From Calcarisporiella thermophila CBS 279.70 (Eukaryota; Calcarisporiellomycota): a DNA stretch of 64,000 nucleotides. The stretch is from NCBI RefSeq assembly GCF_041956535.1, contig NW_027192209.1, positions 429,341 through 493,340 on the forward strand, read 5' to 3'. The notes beneath the pieces were generated by a model that saw nothing but the letters and a program-made list of their open reading frames with translations, was not told the DNA's origin and searched no databases. Positions 45,601-58,605 of this stretch are shown in pieces (within the stretch, counting starts at the first letter, position 1; each line of letters begins with the position of its first letter). The position numbers were made by a program, and so were the translations under genes.

Positions 45601-47603
45601 AATTAGGCATCAAGAGTAGGCAAATTCCCATCATTTCCTGTTAACGATCAAGATAATGTATATCATATATATGCTATTATTCTTAGATGAATACTCGTGC
45701 TAACCTGAGTTCCAGCATGGTATTTCCAGGCCTTATCTGCTTGAAAATCACGCTTAACTGCTTCATATACTGAATGTGCTAGTCGATAATCACGAAGCAT
45801 AAATGCAAAATCAGCTAGTTTACGTAGTTGAGCCTCAGGGCTTGAGTGAGGGTATCTAATATAACATATTTTATGAGAAATAAAAAATTAAATAAAGAAA
45901 GCAGTGATATAAAGCTTTTACATTTGGTTATTGTTGCTATCTTGAGCTGATAATGAAGGGCTACTTGGAGTGGATCCGAAACTCGACTGAAAGGATTGCT
46001 GAAAGGGAACAGGAGATTTGCTTCCACTACCAAAAAGCCGTCTGCTTGCACCAAATAATCGTCCTGTAAATCCTCGGCGACTTGAGGCAATCTTAATGAA
46101 TATTTAATAGAGATCAGACAATCGTGTCCAAATATACCGATAGAAAATTTGAAGTATACTTGATCATTCCAATGCTGAATATTTCGTTCCATGAACGGGA
46201 TGATGCTCTGCACAACCATTTCCCTAATCATGGCCTTTACACCCTCAAAATCCTCCTGTGATATATACTGGCCGTGCTCACGAAATTCTCGCTCTGCTTG
46301 CTTCTCCTCGGGTAAAGCTTGGCTGGTTTCATCAATTTCGTCAAGCACATTTGTCAGGTTTAGAGTCGAGATACTTGCGCGAGGTGAGCTTATTGAATTA
46401 GGACGGGAATCGGAAATGGACGCGTATTGTGCGAGATGCATGTCTAGCGTTTCACGCTCAGACATATATTTATCCCATACATCTGGTCCACGGGAACCAG
46501 AGTGAAAGTCATTGCTCGATTGATCAACGGGAACTGAATTGAGTTTGAGAAGATGGCAGTGTAAACCAAACGTTCTTTTCATTTTTTCAAAAAGAGCTTG
46601 TGAGCTAAACAAAAATAGAGTGGTTGTTTCAATAAGTATTAGAAAAAGAAAGAAAATTTCGGGAAACTCACTCATCTAAACTTGTCGAGTGACCATCATG
46701 GATTAATACATAGTATTTTAATAAATTCGGGTCTATAAAGCCTTTTTCGAAAATTGGCGCAGGAGTGGTAATATTGTAGAGCTGAAGTAAGGTTTCCATC
46801 GGCTCGGGATTGTTGGATGATATGGCAATAATGCCTGTTAATAAATATGAGAATTGATGATAATGCTAAAAAATATTAATAAAAAATGTGCATACATGCT
46901 ACAGGATGGTCAAAAGTTTCGTGTTCTGAGATGCCCCCAAAATTTGCAAATAGTCGTTTATATTCTTTGTACCAAGGGGTGAGCTCGTCGACATCCGCTA
47001 TAAGAGAGGTAGTGGGTTTGGAATTTCAATATTAGTAGCAAATGGATCCATAGCACTTACTCTCTAAATATTCTGGTGTCACATCTTCTTTCGTTTTAAT
47101 TGCTCTAAATTTGTTTGCAACCTCAGGATTGAGTGGTACTCGCACTCCCTCTGCAAGTACTTTGTGTGCAGCATGCAATTCTGGTTGCTCTAACCGTGAG
47201 AGATGAGCAAATCTAATTGTAAAATTTTCAATGGGATTGGGTAGCCCCTGGGAATCACGCGCAGTTACTAGGTAAGGTTAATATCGATACAAAATTTAAG
47301 AATAAAAATTTATGTATGAATTGAAGAAATATCCAGAGCAAGAAGCTTACCACGTCCCTCGATCATAGATCCAAAGGGGGTGAGTAGATCTACAACATTA
47401 GCCAAATTATTCGCTTGACATATTGCGTCCGCATCTGGAGATGATACAACCGCTACTCGAGGACTCAACAAACGGGTTACATAGTCGCGTGAAAGTGTGG
47501 TCTGTGCCGAAGAAGGAAGTGGAGGAAGTGGAGAAGAGGATGGGGTTGGTGGCTTACTCCCCGAGAGAGAAAGGCTTGGGGATGAAGTTCTGGAGATGTT
47601 CAT
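42633..47603 (-). CDS. TRS85: TRAPP complex subunit 8 (Trs85/TRAPPC8)
   Basis: A long multi-exon gene, start Met at 47603 and stop at 42633, with over a dozen exons and an estimated 1,300 or so residues. The N-terminal Ser/Pro-rich leader leads into Leu-Leu-Ser-Pro-Arg-Val-Ala-Val-Val-Ser-Ser-Pro-Asp-Ala, then Pro-Asn-Pro-Ile-Glu-Asn-Phe. Mid-protein are an Arg-Gly-Phe-Thr-Gly-Arg-Leu-Phe loop and the TPR-like block Ala-Asp-Phe-Ala-Phe-Met-Leu-Arg-Asp-Tyr-Arg-Leu-Ala, followed by Met-Met-Gly-Ile-Cys-Leu-Leu-Leu and Met-Val-Arg-Lys-Tyr-Ala-Phe-His-Leu-Ile-Leu-Ala-Gly-His-Arg-Tyr. The largest exon (about 45290..43600) ends in beta-rich domains. This order is typical of TRAPPC8. It marks the TRAPPIII Rab-GEF complex (Ypt1/Rab1) in autophagy and ER-Golgi traffic. 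Exon edges were only partly worked out. Confidence 0.85.
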
Positions 47604-48171
47604 TCTGGCGAATGTGAACTAATTATTACCACTCCGATCTCTATTCTCCCTTCAAGTACACGATCTTAGCGGCACATGAGAAAAGGGCAGCGCGTCCCGG
47701 TTATAACAGAGATAAAACGTCATCAAATGCCAGATATTAGAACTTAATCCTAAATCATTAGAAGACCGTCAAATTTCAATCCGCGATGTATTGTTCGTAA
47801 TTAGGAAAAAACACGTATATCTCATCTCTGGCTAATAAGCTCTAGAGCTCGACTTTTTAGTTGACCTAGAATTCTTTTGTTATGAAGTAACTATAATCAT
47901 TCCAATGTACATAGTTGGTAGCAAGCCTTGATGTATTCACAAAAAAAAAAATGCGTCAGATTCTCTTGATCATAAATAAATGGTGTATTTGGCCTGTACA
48001 CACTCGTTTCCATAGTATTGATTACTTTATTATTTTTATATATCATAGTAGTTCATTAAATGATGAATGTAAATAGAAATGGCAGTATCCCATTTTATAT
48101 GGGAAAAAAAATACTATAATATCAATTCTCGCATAAAAATTCTATATATATATTGCATTAATATTAGCTAC
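47604..48171. other. intergenic, no gene seen
   Basis: AT-rich promoter region of TRS85. Nothing recognised. Confidence 0.5.
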
Positions 48172-48942
48172 TTAATTAGCTCCATCGTCCTGCTGGGGTT
48201 CTTCATCATCTTCGCCTTCATGTGGCATGTTGACAGTTGGTCCTGCTTGGTTATCGCCCTTAATGCTGACATTGGGGGCAGAGCTAGGCGCTTGTTTTTG
48301 GGCCTCATCGTTTTCTGATTCTGCCCCACCTTCTTCGTTGGCTTCGCCCTCGTCGTCATCATCGTCACCATCATCACCGTCGTTATCGTCGGCCTCCTCG
48401 CTTTCCATTACATCCTCCTCGTCATCATCTGCTCCATCAGATCCACTTCCCTCAGCATTTATGCTCTTTGGCTCGGAAGCTTGGCTCGCATTCGGCTCTT
48501 CTGCCTGCTTATTCACGTCAGTCCCTGCAGAAGATGTCCCAGCTGCATTTAGAGAAGCCATCTTTATCTGCTCATCGATATTTTTTTTGACAGCATCACG
48601 CTGTTTTTCGATGGCGAGAATGATGTCATTTGCGGAACCATCAGAGTACGCAGCTTTAATGTTCTTGATCTGTTGATCGTATGCTCTCAAGAACGTATTT
48701 AGAGAGTCTTGCAATCCGTTTCCCACACTGTTGCTAGTATCTTGGGCAACAAGGTTTTGATCCTGGCCCACTGCAGCTACGGGGGATGCAGCTTGTGCCG
48801 GTTGTTCGACAGCAGGCTGAGAAGGACTGGCAGAGGCGACTTGCGAAACCTGTGGTGCAACATCTCTACGCATCAACAGAGGAGACGCGGAGGAGAGTGT
48901 AGAGGCAGCAGCACAGAGAGCGATAAAGAAAGCGGATTTCAT
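48172..48942 (-). CDS. secreted acidic protein with helical domain, unknown family
   Basis: A single exon of 256 residues. Signal peptide at 1-19 (Ala-rich, Ser-Ala-Ser cleavage), followed by Met-Arg-Arg-Asp, a likely Kex2-type site. An Ala/Gln/Ser/Pro-rich stretch leads to an amphipathic helical block of about 55 residues (Leu-Gln-Asp-Ser-Leu-Asn-Thr-Phe-Leu onward). The C-terminal half is very acidic, with Asp/Glu runs near residues 165-210. No Cys is visible after the signal peptide. The helical part loosely recalls fungal hydrophobic-surface-binding proteins, but I cannot support a family. Acidic runs could bind Ca2+ or other cations. Confidence 0.7.
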   Translation of the reverse strand: MKSAFFIALCAAASTLSSASPLLMRRDVAPQVSQVASASPSQPAVEQPAQAASPVAAVGQDQNLVAQDTSNSVGNGLQDSLNTFLRAYDQQIKNIKAAYSDGSANDIILAIEKQRDAVKKNIDEQIKMASLNAAGTSSAGTDVNKQAEEPNASQASEPKSINAEGSGSDGADDDEEDVMESEEADDNDGDDGDDDDDEGEANEEGGAESENDEAQKQAPSSAPNVSIKGDNQAGPTVNMPHEGEDDEEPQQDDGAN

Positions 48943-49699
48943 GTTTTCTCTTATTTAAGATGTATTTCTGTTGTTGATTTTAAAGATTTAAGTAGAATGA
49001 TTCCCAATAAAATATAGAGAGATACAGGAGAAAAGGTTTGGCCGTTAAAATACGGAAAGAAAAACAATTTCGTTTTGAGCGCAAAAACAGTTCGTTTTAT
49101 AATGTCAACTAAAGGACAGTTAAAGTTAATGTGCAATCCGGGGGGTAGGAAGGTGGACCATTAAAATTTGGGGCAGTTATAATACCCTTTCTCACATTTA
49201 TCTGGTATATGGAGAAAATGAAGGGGGTGGTTGTATGCCAGAGGCTACATACGGTAATTAGGTGAGGTCAAAACGCAAACCCGCCCATTTATTTTTTGAC
49301 TAAACCAATCTATAAACCCCTAAACAGATTTTAAGGGACTAAAGGATTGTAATCTTGACGATCTACTTGCGGTTGATACCGGTTATGTAATGGTTAGTTA
49401 GGGGTGATCCTCACAAAGCGTTTCCCTTAAGGAAAAAATGCCTATATTACACGGTATTCAATATCCATGTCATTCTTATCGCTATTTCGCATATTTTCAA
49501 GGGATGTATTGCTTATTGCAAATTATTTCATAAATTAAATACATCGATGTATTTTCTCTATAACGTAACATAATGACGTGTAACCAAGCCGCAAAATACC
49601 TCAAATAATCAAGTACTAAAAACTTGATCGTTTGACATTGTAGCTGCAAAATAAGATATGGTGTATATATAAATTTGCTCAAGGATTATATAAGATACA
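48943..49699. other. intergenic, divergent promoters, no gene seen
   Basis: 757 bp between divergent starts of the acidic protein and SAPS genes. Short AT-rich ORFs are not supported. Confidence 0.5.
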
Positions 49700-52600
49700 A
49701 TGTACTGGCGGTTTGGATTTCATAACCCATCAGCCATTGATGGGTTACTTGAAAAAGAGGATGTAACACTTGAAGATCTGTTGGATGAGGACGATTTACT
49801 TCAAGAGTGTAAATCTCATAACGCGAAGCTCCTTGAATAGTTTGTATTCGACTTCCGAATTTCATATATGAGGAATTTCGCTGACATTTTTTTATTGACG
49901 CAAGTCTCCGCGATCCAGCCATTTTGGGGCAACTGTTTGATTATATTATAAGTGATGAGCTCGAAGAGCGGCAAAGATTCAAGTAGGTTGAGTATATATA
50001 AAGCAAACTTCTAAACTCCTCATTGATACAAGTCACGAGTAAAAATTAACGTACGCATTAATAGATACCCTTACTTAGCATGCGAAATTTTCTCGAGTGG
50101 ACTGAATATTGACGCAGTCACTGAGAACTGGGATCTGCTGGCTAGATTTTGGAAATTTCTTGACCGTCCTTCGCCTCTCAACTCTCTCCAAAGTTCATAC
50201 TTCAATCGCGTTATATGTGCGCTGTTATCCAAAAAGACTGCTGAGGTATATTCTTTTATTAATATATCACGCTATTGTCTTTGGCATCTAAGTGTAGCTA
50301 CACTCTTTAAAATCCTGTACATAATAGATGCTGGAATTCATCAAATCTCAAGGCGATGTTGTGAATAAGTTTTTATTCCACATAGAGACTTCGGCAATAG
50401 TGGATCTATTAGTAAATATTATTAGATTGGAGGAGTTGCCAGAGGGAGCTGGAGTAGTAGATGTACGTATCGATTCTAGAGTATCATTCCAATAGCTTTA
50501 AAATATTTACTAATTCAGATTGTATCTAGTGGCTGGATTCTCAGGGTATTATTTCGAAGCTCATAGAAAAATTGGACCCAAATCTTGACCCTGAAGTGAG
50601 CAAATATATACTGTAGTACCCTTTTTTTTCTGGCTAACGTTCGAATTCCCAGGTTCATTCAACTGCACAACAAGTGCTTTTAGAAATCATTAAGATTTCT
50701 CAAACAAGCAACCCCGAAGCTCCTTCTATTGGTCCTAACGTGTTAATTTCGAATTTTGTCAGGTAAACATTAGAATTCCCATCGTGTCTTCTAAAATGTA
50801 TTGAGTGCTTTTCCCACCTTTTTTAGCGAGAACTCTATCTCAAGATTAGTGGATTACATGTTAAATGCTGAAGCTCCGCACTCAACTTCAACTTTGATAA
50901 ACACTGTTCCAATCTTGATTGACTTAATTCGTCACAATAATGCGTAATTAGCAGATATATCATCCTGTGCTCTTATTGCATTTTCTAATTCGCATTTATT
51001 TATTTTAGTGACTATATTTTAGACCCGAATGCAAATCCGCAATTTCAAAAGTCAGCAAATATTGTAGATTTAAGTCCTATATTGCGCGTCCTTACCGGAC
51101 GACTTGGTGATTTCCAGCGATTGTTGGTCAAGCCAAATTCATGGGTAAATATTTTCTATATCGTAATAGTCATTAAAGGCGTCATTGACGTTTCATTTTG
51201 TTTAGAACGATTCAATTCCGCTAACTGTTGGAAAAATTACTCCTCTCGGATTTGAGCGTCTCAAAATTTGTGAATTACTTGCAGAGCTTCTTCACTGCTC
51301 CAACATGACGGCAATGAATATCAAAGGTCCATTAAATACTCATTCCAATACCAACTCAAGCCCAGTCGCTGAAGGCAGTGAAAATCCTATGCAACCAACC
51401 GAAGATGCTCAAGTTTTACTCGAGGCAAAATCAATTGATCAAAATCCTGATCAAAACGCCGTGAAAATTAACGGAGAGACGAATGAGTCAAGTTCTGCTC
51501 AACGTGAGCGGGGTAAAGAGACGGAGGAAGCGCAAAATACACTCGAATTGGAAGATAAACAGGTCAGGTTCTCGGAGAAATCTGAAGTTGTCCCGTTGTG
51601 CGACGATGCTACAGAAGCAATGGAGAGAGATAAGTTAGTAGTTGGTGATCTGCTTAAGCAAAAATTCATTGAACACCGGATCGTTCCTACATGCTTGGTA
51701 AGTATTTAATCAGATATTTCCTTTAAAAGATCAATAAAAATTAAATGAATTTTTTATAGGATTTGTTTTTCGAGTTTCCCTGGAATAATTTTTTGCATTA
51801 TGTCGTCTTTGATATTATTCATCAAGTCATCAACGGAAGAATGGACCAAGAGCACAATCGGTCACTTTTATTATCTGTAGGTTATAATTATTCAATGTTC
51901 GGCTGAATTCTGTATTGATGATACATGATTTGTTTTCTTGAATTAGTTGTTCACAGATGGCCAATTGACTAAACGAATTGTCGAAGCTCAACGTCGTAAC
52001 GATATTGAAGCGTAAGAAATCTTTTAGGATAATTTTTGAAATGGCATTTTTCGACTGTGTTCAATTTTTTCAGTGCTCGTCCTCGGGGAACACGGTTTGG
52101 TTATATGGGTCATCTTACTGGTATATCCGACGAAATTCTTCGACTTTCGGAAGAACACTTGAGTTCGCTCCCTGAATTGCAGCCTTATCTTGAGTCACCT
52201 GAATGGGTGGATTACCTTTCTCACGCTCTTCGTGAGACGAAGGAGCGAGATCTCCTTCCTCTAGGAGGAGCACGTCCCGCTCTTAATGGTAGTATAAATT
52301 TGGGTACCGGTGAGAACGAAGATTTTGTGGCTGAAGAGGGATCGACTTCGCAGAGGTTGTTGGGTGACCAGTTTGGACAATATATGACAAGGGAGATGAC
52401 AAACAATTTTGATGAAAAATTCTGGATGCATGGTGAGGAAGATGATGATGATGAGGAGGATGACGAAGAGGAAATCGAGTGGATGGGGTGAGTGATTTTA
52501 TAAATATATAGATGAACTAAAAAATTGAATTTTTCGCTTTTCCAGGGATTTTTGTTGGGATGCAGAAAAAATGCGAAGCGGAATAGGAGGATTAATGGAA

Positions 52601-53071
52601 GGCAGATCTAAGATGGTACAGGATGATGATTCAAGCAGCGACGAAGAGAGTAGTGGAGCCATGCGTTACACAGCAACTCTAGCTGGTCCGCCACTCACCG
52701 TCGCTGACTGGAACGAACAATTCTACCGAGCGCATTCTTCATCTTCATCGTCATCGAGTGATTTAGAGGATGGCGATGGCGACAATGACGAAGAAAACGA
52801 AGATGAGGCTGGTTCTGGTGGCGAAGAATTTTCTCCTCGGCTCGAGGATTTTGCAACAGTACGGGTAGCAGACAGGGTAGATTTGGATGAGATTTGGGGA
52901 AGCAACCCGGAGGAGAATGTAGAGGAGGAGGGGGATAGAGAGGGCTACAATGGATTCGAAGATTTGAATGCTCCAGCGTCAACTATTGCAAAAGGGCATA
53001 GCGAAAATATTGTAAATGATGAACAAAAGAAGGAAATAACAGTCGAGAGTGAAGAAAAGGATAAACAATAG
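49700..53071 (+). CDS. SAPS-domain regulatory subunit of Sit4/PP6 phosphatase
   Basis: About a dozen exons, start 49700, stop 53069..53071, an estimated 850-900 residues. The first exon reads [14 protein letters not shown], then [19 protein letters not shown]: the invariant SAPS N-terminus. Next come Leu-Arg-Asp-Pro-Ala-Ile-Leu and Tyr-Pro-Tyr-Leu-Ala-Cys-Glu-Ile. Helical repeats continue to [12 protein letters not shown] (near 51240), with an insert of Ser/Glu/Asn-rich sequence, and resume through [11 protein letters not shown]. The C-terminus is Asp/Glu/Ser-rich. Yeast Sap155/185/190 and fission-yeast Ekc1 are relatives; they bind the Sit4/PP6 catalytic subunit and steer it in the cell cycle and TOR signalling. 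Confidence 0.92.
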
Positions 53072-53630
53072 GGTACTCTTATATTCTCTTCGCACTTTTC
53101 AGGTCTTTAAGTGGATTGGACTTTATCTTTTTTCAAGCTATCGCAAAATGGTAGTTCACTATTTCAATCTGGAACAATTTTTACTTTTCTTTTGTATTAA
53201 TGGGGGATATTTAGACTGATCTTTATTTGGATTAAGTGTAGATGGGTAAAACTACATTTGTTTAATTGTAAAATTAAACTCCTTTTTTTTTTCTCTCCTA
53301 GTTTGTGTTATTTTTCTTTTTAGTTTGTTGTTTTTACACTTTTCTCTTTGGAAATAATTACTGTAGGCAACTCCGAGCTTGTGCCTTTCAGGCAATCATC
53401 AACTAACCTTGTAAATGGTGCTCCTATGCAGAAGTTTTCTTGAAACTTTACATTAAGACTGCGTCGTCTTATCTATTTATGCATTCGAAACTTATGCAGC
53501 TTAAAACATCACTCAGTTAAATTCCCAAATATGAAATGAATTTCGAAGCCTCATTAATTCCAATTCCGTTGTATCTTGTCAAAATATATATCTATTACTC
53601 AAAATGTAATAGGATTAAATTACGGTATGA
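53072..53630. other. intergenic, no gene seen
   Basis: T-rich region between convergent genes. Nothing recognised. Confidence 0.5.
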
Positions 53631-55477
53631 TCACACCCAGCGACATCCAGCCGACTTATCCACAACCGTCTTACGCTCTAAGATTTCCTCTACTCTTTCT
53701 TTGACCCCTCTCTTTCCTTTTCGCTCCCGCAGGAAGAAATCTACAACCTCTGTACGAGTCAATTGTACTGGGCCAGTATCAGGGTGCTCACCAGTGACCA
53801 CTCGCTTCACCTCCTCTTCCTTCGGCAATCCATAGCGTGCATGGGGGTATGCTTTGAAATTTTCCTCATGCAGCAGTTCTAATTCCTTTGGTTTCTTTTC
53901 ATCAAAGAATTTTCGTTTCACCTCTGTCGTCTTTACCTCTTCTAGTTGGGCAGGATTCCACTTAGGGCTGTTGGTTTTCGTAATTAGCAACGCGGTCACA
54001 CCTTCGTGGAAATCTGGTGTTTTAAGGAATTGCTGCGCAAGTCGGTATTCCATCTTAAAGCAATCGGCTACTCCCAGTTGAGATCCTTTACGAATTTGGG
54101 CAAGCGTGACTTTGAGGCTGGTAGGGGACATCTGCATAATCGTATCGTGAGCTTTTTTGGCAAAGTCAGTAGGATCATTCTTGAGGGCATCCACAATTTT
54201 TTCAACATCGTTAAATTTGAAGCATCTATGAAGAGAGATTCAGTGTTTATAGTCAGTCTGATAAGAATTGGGCGTTGGAAACAAAGCATTAATACCTATC
54301 AATGACCCGACGAGAATCTCCCCCAAGTGAAAAAGAGTGCTGAGGATCAACACTGGCTGTAAAATCTTCTATAGCCGCATTGACAACATCATAGCTAGAC
54401 GAGTCCAGTTGGCTAAGGCGCTCCTCTAAACTGGCGAGACGAGAGGATGGAACATAGTGGGTTGCGATTCCGGCATGACTACGAAAAAAGAAAAGTGGTT
54501 AGCTAATGTAATCATGGAGCATAGCTATGATAACTGATTTGCATACAAAACATCTTCTCCCTTAAGTCGCGCTCCGCTTAGTGCAAGATAAGTTCCCAAT
54601 TCTCCATCTAGCCGAGGCAGGAAGAAAGAGCCGCCGACATCTGGGAAGAAACCGATCTTGGTCTCAGGCATAGCGAACACAGTATTTTCAGTAGCAATGC
54701 GAAAAGGAGCGTGGACCGACAAACCAACACCTCCACCCACTAATCGTATATTCAGAATATGTAAAAAAACTGCGAAATCAATACCCAAAGGATGCAAGCT
54801 ACTTACTTGTTACGCCATCCAAAATGGCGACAAATGGTATTTTAAAAGTGGAAATTAAATGGTTTAGCTGGTATTCTTCTTCAAAAAATTTAACAGAGTT
54901 TGGATCATTTTTTTGTGCTAGTTCAATTACAGCTATGATTATGAAGATAGTTAAAATTAGAATATTATCCTTATGAAAAATTAATATATTAGGGAGAACT
55001 CACATTTCACATCTCCCCCTGCGCAAAATCCTTTTCCAGCACCCTTGAGAAGAACAAGCTTGCATAGCTCTGAATTTTCCCAAGTGCGCAAGTGTGAAGT
55101 CATAACTCTGACCATATTAAGGTTTAGTGCATTCAGAGCCTTGGGTCTATTTAGCGTAAGGACACGGCTACCAAACACCTTATTAGGTATCACCTCCATC
55201 TATTTTTTGTCAAAAATAAATCAGATTACTTCCTCTGCAATAATATTCCATGGCAAATTACCTTCTGTTCCTCTGCTGTTGAAGCCGCTGTGCCATGTTT
55301 TATGCTGGTAACGGTAGTCATCTATAATTTGGAATAAACTCTAGTATAGACAGCAAATTCTGGTAATTATGGATAGCTTACGTTCACAATATTCGGGAGG
55401 AAATAAGGGGAAGTTTGGTTAAACTTGGTTAATCTTTTGGGCACATGCCTCAAGGATGACGATACGAGATTATACAT
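53631..55477 (-). CDS. EHD3: 3-hydroxyisobutyryl-CoA hydrolase, mitochondrial
   Basis: Several exons from 55477 to 53631, about 480 residues, like fungal Ehd3 and human HIBCH with an extension. The N-terminus is basic and Ser/Leu-rich, fitting a mitochondrial targeting peptide. Crotonase-fold motifs: [14 protein letters not shown], oxyanion-hole loop [13 protein letters not shown], Gly-Gly-Gly-Val-Gly-Leu-Ser, and the catalytic [14 protein letters not shown] block. HIBCH-specific parts are Cys-Phe, then Met-Ser-Pro-Thr-Ser-Leu-Lys-Val-Thr and Glu-Tyr-Arg-Leu-Ala-Gln. It frees 3-hydroxyisobutyrate in valine breakdown; the path goes on to propionyl-CoA, where a B12-dependent mutase may act. Some exon edges are approximate. 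Confidence 0.92.
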
Positions 55478-55658
55478 TTTTCAACTAATCTCTCTAACCG
55501 AGAACCAAAGTTTATCGAAAATATTGTGGGAATAAAATATTGATGTGACGTCGAAATTTTAAATATTTCGTAGTCACAACAGTAATTTAAATGGATTAGA
55601 ATTAGTATGTTAATAATTAAAACTTGAAGGTTGTGAGCGCTTGAGGTAGCGCTTGGCC

Positions 55659-58134
55659 ATGTATTTCTATCACCTTCGATTTGAAATATACACAATTGCA
55701 CATAGTTATTCAGAGGAGGAGGGAGCGACTTCTTCAAAAGATCATTCCGCTTATCTTGATCTCAACAGATCTACATTTGTACCTGAGGACATATTTGAAT
55801 CTTTGCCTGCAGACACAAATACTACTGTTAAGGGTCTAGATAAAAATAGCTCCAGAAGTAGAGAAGAGCATTGGGATTACAAGTCTGTTAATCGCGCTGC
55901 CCCCAGCAATTTAATCCAAATTTCATTACCGGTTTTTTCGACATTGAGTCAATCCCAGCCATACCGTAAAGTTGGTTTAGATCGTCGTGTGGGTCCAATT
56001 GATATTGTGTGGTTCAACGCGCTTGAGAAAATAGATTCTGTGATGAGTGAAGACGGATCGAGAAAGACAGAAGAAGCAACTAAATCGAATGCAGGAAATG
56101 ATTCTATTGAGGCACCAGTTGATCATACACGTGCCGAATCGAGCTCCTCCGTTAATACAGCTATAAATTCGGCTGAATCTAACAATTTTTCCTCTGCTCT
56201 CTCAGTTTCACGTGGAAATGCTTCGCCGACCCTCAGATCTACACCAACTAAATCTAAGCTTACTGTACCTGTCGGCACTGTTCAAACACTTCCAGAGTTC
56301 TCATCTGGCAATACAGAACTCAGCTATGGAATCGTGCACTTGTACAGAGATTCCCAGGAGATACCCAACGGAGAAGAGCCATATTTGAAATTGGATACAA
56401 AAGTATCGAATGATAGTGCAAATGGGGGGCTGCAAAATGTCCTTTGCGTGTTAGCAGTACCATCCTATATGTCACCTGCAGACTTTGTGGCATTTACAGC
56501 TCCGGTTGCAGATGCTGTTTCCCACTATCGTATTATTAGGTATTTTGGTGGATTATATTTGTAACATGATCCATTATTAATATTTTTATATAGGGACGCT
56601 TCACCGAATAAGTTTTTGGTACTCATGAAATTCCGTGATAGTGAGCATGCAGCTGAATTTTACAAACAATACAACGGACGCCCTTTTAGTTCTCTCGATG
56701 TAAGTTTAATTTTATTTTTATTGTTCAAAGTTTAAATGATAACTGTTTGCTACTATATCTAGCCGGAAATTTGTCACATTGTCTACATAAAATCTGTGGA
56801 ATTCAAGTCCACAGCTATCCCTCAATTTGCTTTCCCTTTCTTCCATGGCGTTGAGTTTGATTCATCCGCGACTTCTTCTGACTTATCTCCTGTTGGCTCA
56901 GCAGCCCCTATTTATGAAATCCCAACCTGCCCAGTCTGTCTGGAACGAATGGACTCATCAGTCACTGGCCTCCTTACTATTTCATGTCAACACACTTTCC
57001 ATTGCCATTGCTTAAGCAAATGGGGTGACAACAGGTATGTATTAAAATTTTTTGATTCACATCATCCAGCAGAGTGAATCATCGGATCACTTTGTTTTAT
57101 AGTTGTCCAGTATGCAGGTATAGCCAGTCACGTGATATGCTTGATGAAGAAGAGGGCGTAGAGCAGAGTGTATGTGGTGAGTGTGGTGCTAGTGAGAGTC
57201 TATGGATCTGCTTAATATGTGGTCACGTTGGGTGTGGGAGATATCAAGATGCACATGCGTATGCTCATTATGAATCCAGTGGTCATCTTTACTCTTTGGA
57301 GCTAGAGACCCAGAGAGTATGGGATTATGCTGGAGATGGGTCGGTTCATTATTTAGGGTTTTCGAAATAGTCTTTTATTGACCTAGGGCATCTCTATAGG
57401 TACGTGCATCGCTTGATTCAGAACAAAACAGATGGCAAGCTCGTGGAATTACCTTCTCCAAATCCTGCTGCTCAGTCCGAATTCCAGAATCCCCATGACG
57501 CACAAGTTTCTCAAGAAAAGCTTGATGCTATTGGGCTCGAATTCTCTTATCTTCTTACTTCACAGCTCGATTCGCAGCGCATGTACTATGAGGCAGAACT
57601 TGAAAAGATAGTGATGCAAGTATCGGCGCTGACTGCACAAGTCAAAAACTTGACCATGGAAGTAACTACTCTGAGTGCTGGAAAAGAGCAGGCGGAACGA
57701 GAATTAGAGGAGTATGGAAAGACCGTCAGGGAATTAGAACAAGGGAAGCGAATGGCAGAAAAGAAACTAGAAAAGGCGAACGATCGCCTGAATAAAGTAG
57801 AGAAAGAATTAAGAGAGGAGAAAGAGGTAAATTACTATCTATATAGTTAAGTAAAACCCTTCATAAATCTATTGCTTATCTGTAGATGTGCAATTCTCTG
57901 CGTGCCAATCAAGAAGAATATAAAGCATCCCTTAGCGCGAAGGAGCGTGAAGCTGCAGAATTGCAGGAGCAAGTTCGGGATTTAATGTTCTTTTTGAGTA
58001 CCCAGGAGAAAATTGCAAAATCGGAACTGCGAGATGAATTACAATCTGGCACCGTAGTAGTGCCTTCCAGCCCAGAAACCAGCTCTGGGACCGGCACAAA
58101 TTCGCCGCGGGGTAAGAGAAGGGGTAAAAGATAG
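55659..58134 (+). CDS. BRAP: BRAP/Etp1-like RING and UBP zinc-finger E3 ubiquitin ligase
   Basis: Multi-exon gene, an estimated 700 residues. The N-terminus (start ATG at 55659) leads into a long Ser/Thr-rich insert, then the BRAP2 RNA-recognition-like domain (Val-Leu-Ala-Val-Pro-Ser-Tyr-Met-Ser-Pro-Ala-Asp-Phe; Phe-Leu-Val-Leu-Met-Lys-Phe-Arg). Next a RING with Cys-Pro-Val-Cys-Leu-Glu-Arg-Met-Asp and Cys-Gln-His-Thr-Phe-His-Cys-His-Cys-Leu, Cys-Pro-Val-Cys-Arg-Tyr; a ZnF-UBP with Cys-Gly-Glu-Cys-Gly-Ala, Cys-Leu-Ile-Cys-Gly-His-Val-Gly-Cys-Gly-Arg and Ala-His-Ala-Tyr-Ala-His-Tyr; then a coiled coil and a basic end. All zinc ligands look intact. BRAP restrains Ras-MAPK scaffolding in animals; yeast Etp1 acts in ethanol response and protein turnover. 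The Tyr-Val-His-Arg-Leu segment joins through an intron near 57335..57400. Confidence 0.93.
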
Positions 58135-58605
58135 TTGGAATCCTTAATGCTTCTTACATCTGTTTATAGTACCTATTTCTAAGTTCACGATCGTTATATG
58201 ATTAATATTTTATATATATTTGCTTCTCACATCACTTATTCCCTTTTACTTGTTCTTCCTTTGTTCATGTACAATAAATATCATTCAGGACTCCATTAAT
58301 CTTTCCATCTTTGATTATGCAGTAATCTCCCAATTGGGATCGAGTAGAGGATCTCGTCTTTTGATTCCATTATCGGTAAATGGTGAATTGTTTAATTATA
58401 GAAGCTAGAATTCACAAGTGTATTCAAGTAGATTGGATATTATAACTGCCTTCAAAAATTATTCTGCAATTTAAATTGCTCGGCCAAATTTTTTATTCTT
58501 TTATAAAAAAGAATGAAAGGGAGTAAAAAAGAAAGTTTTGGAAAATTGTATCACGGCATTTTCAATTGATATTGTGTAAAACGAGTGATGTGTGGGAGGG
58601 TTGGT
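58135..58605. other. intergenic, no gene seen
   Basis: AT-rich region between convergent genes. Nothing recognised. Confidence 0.5.
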
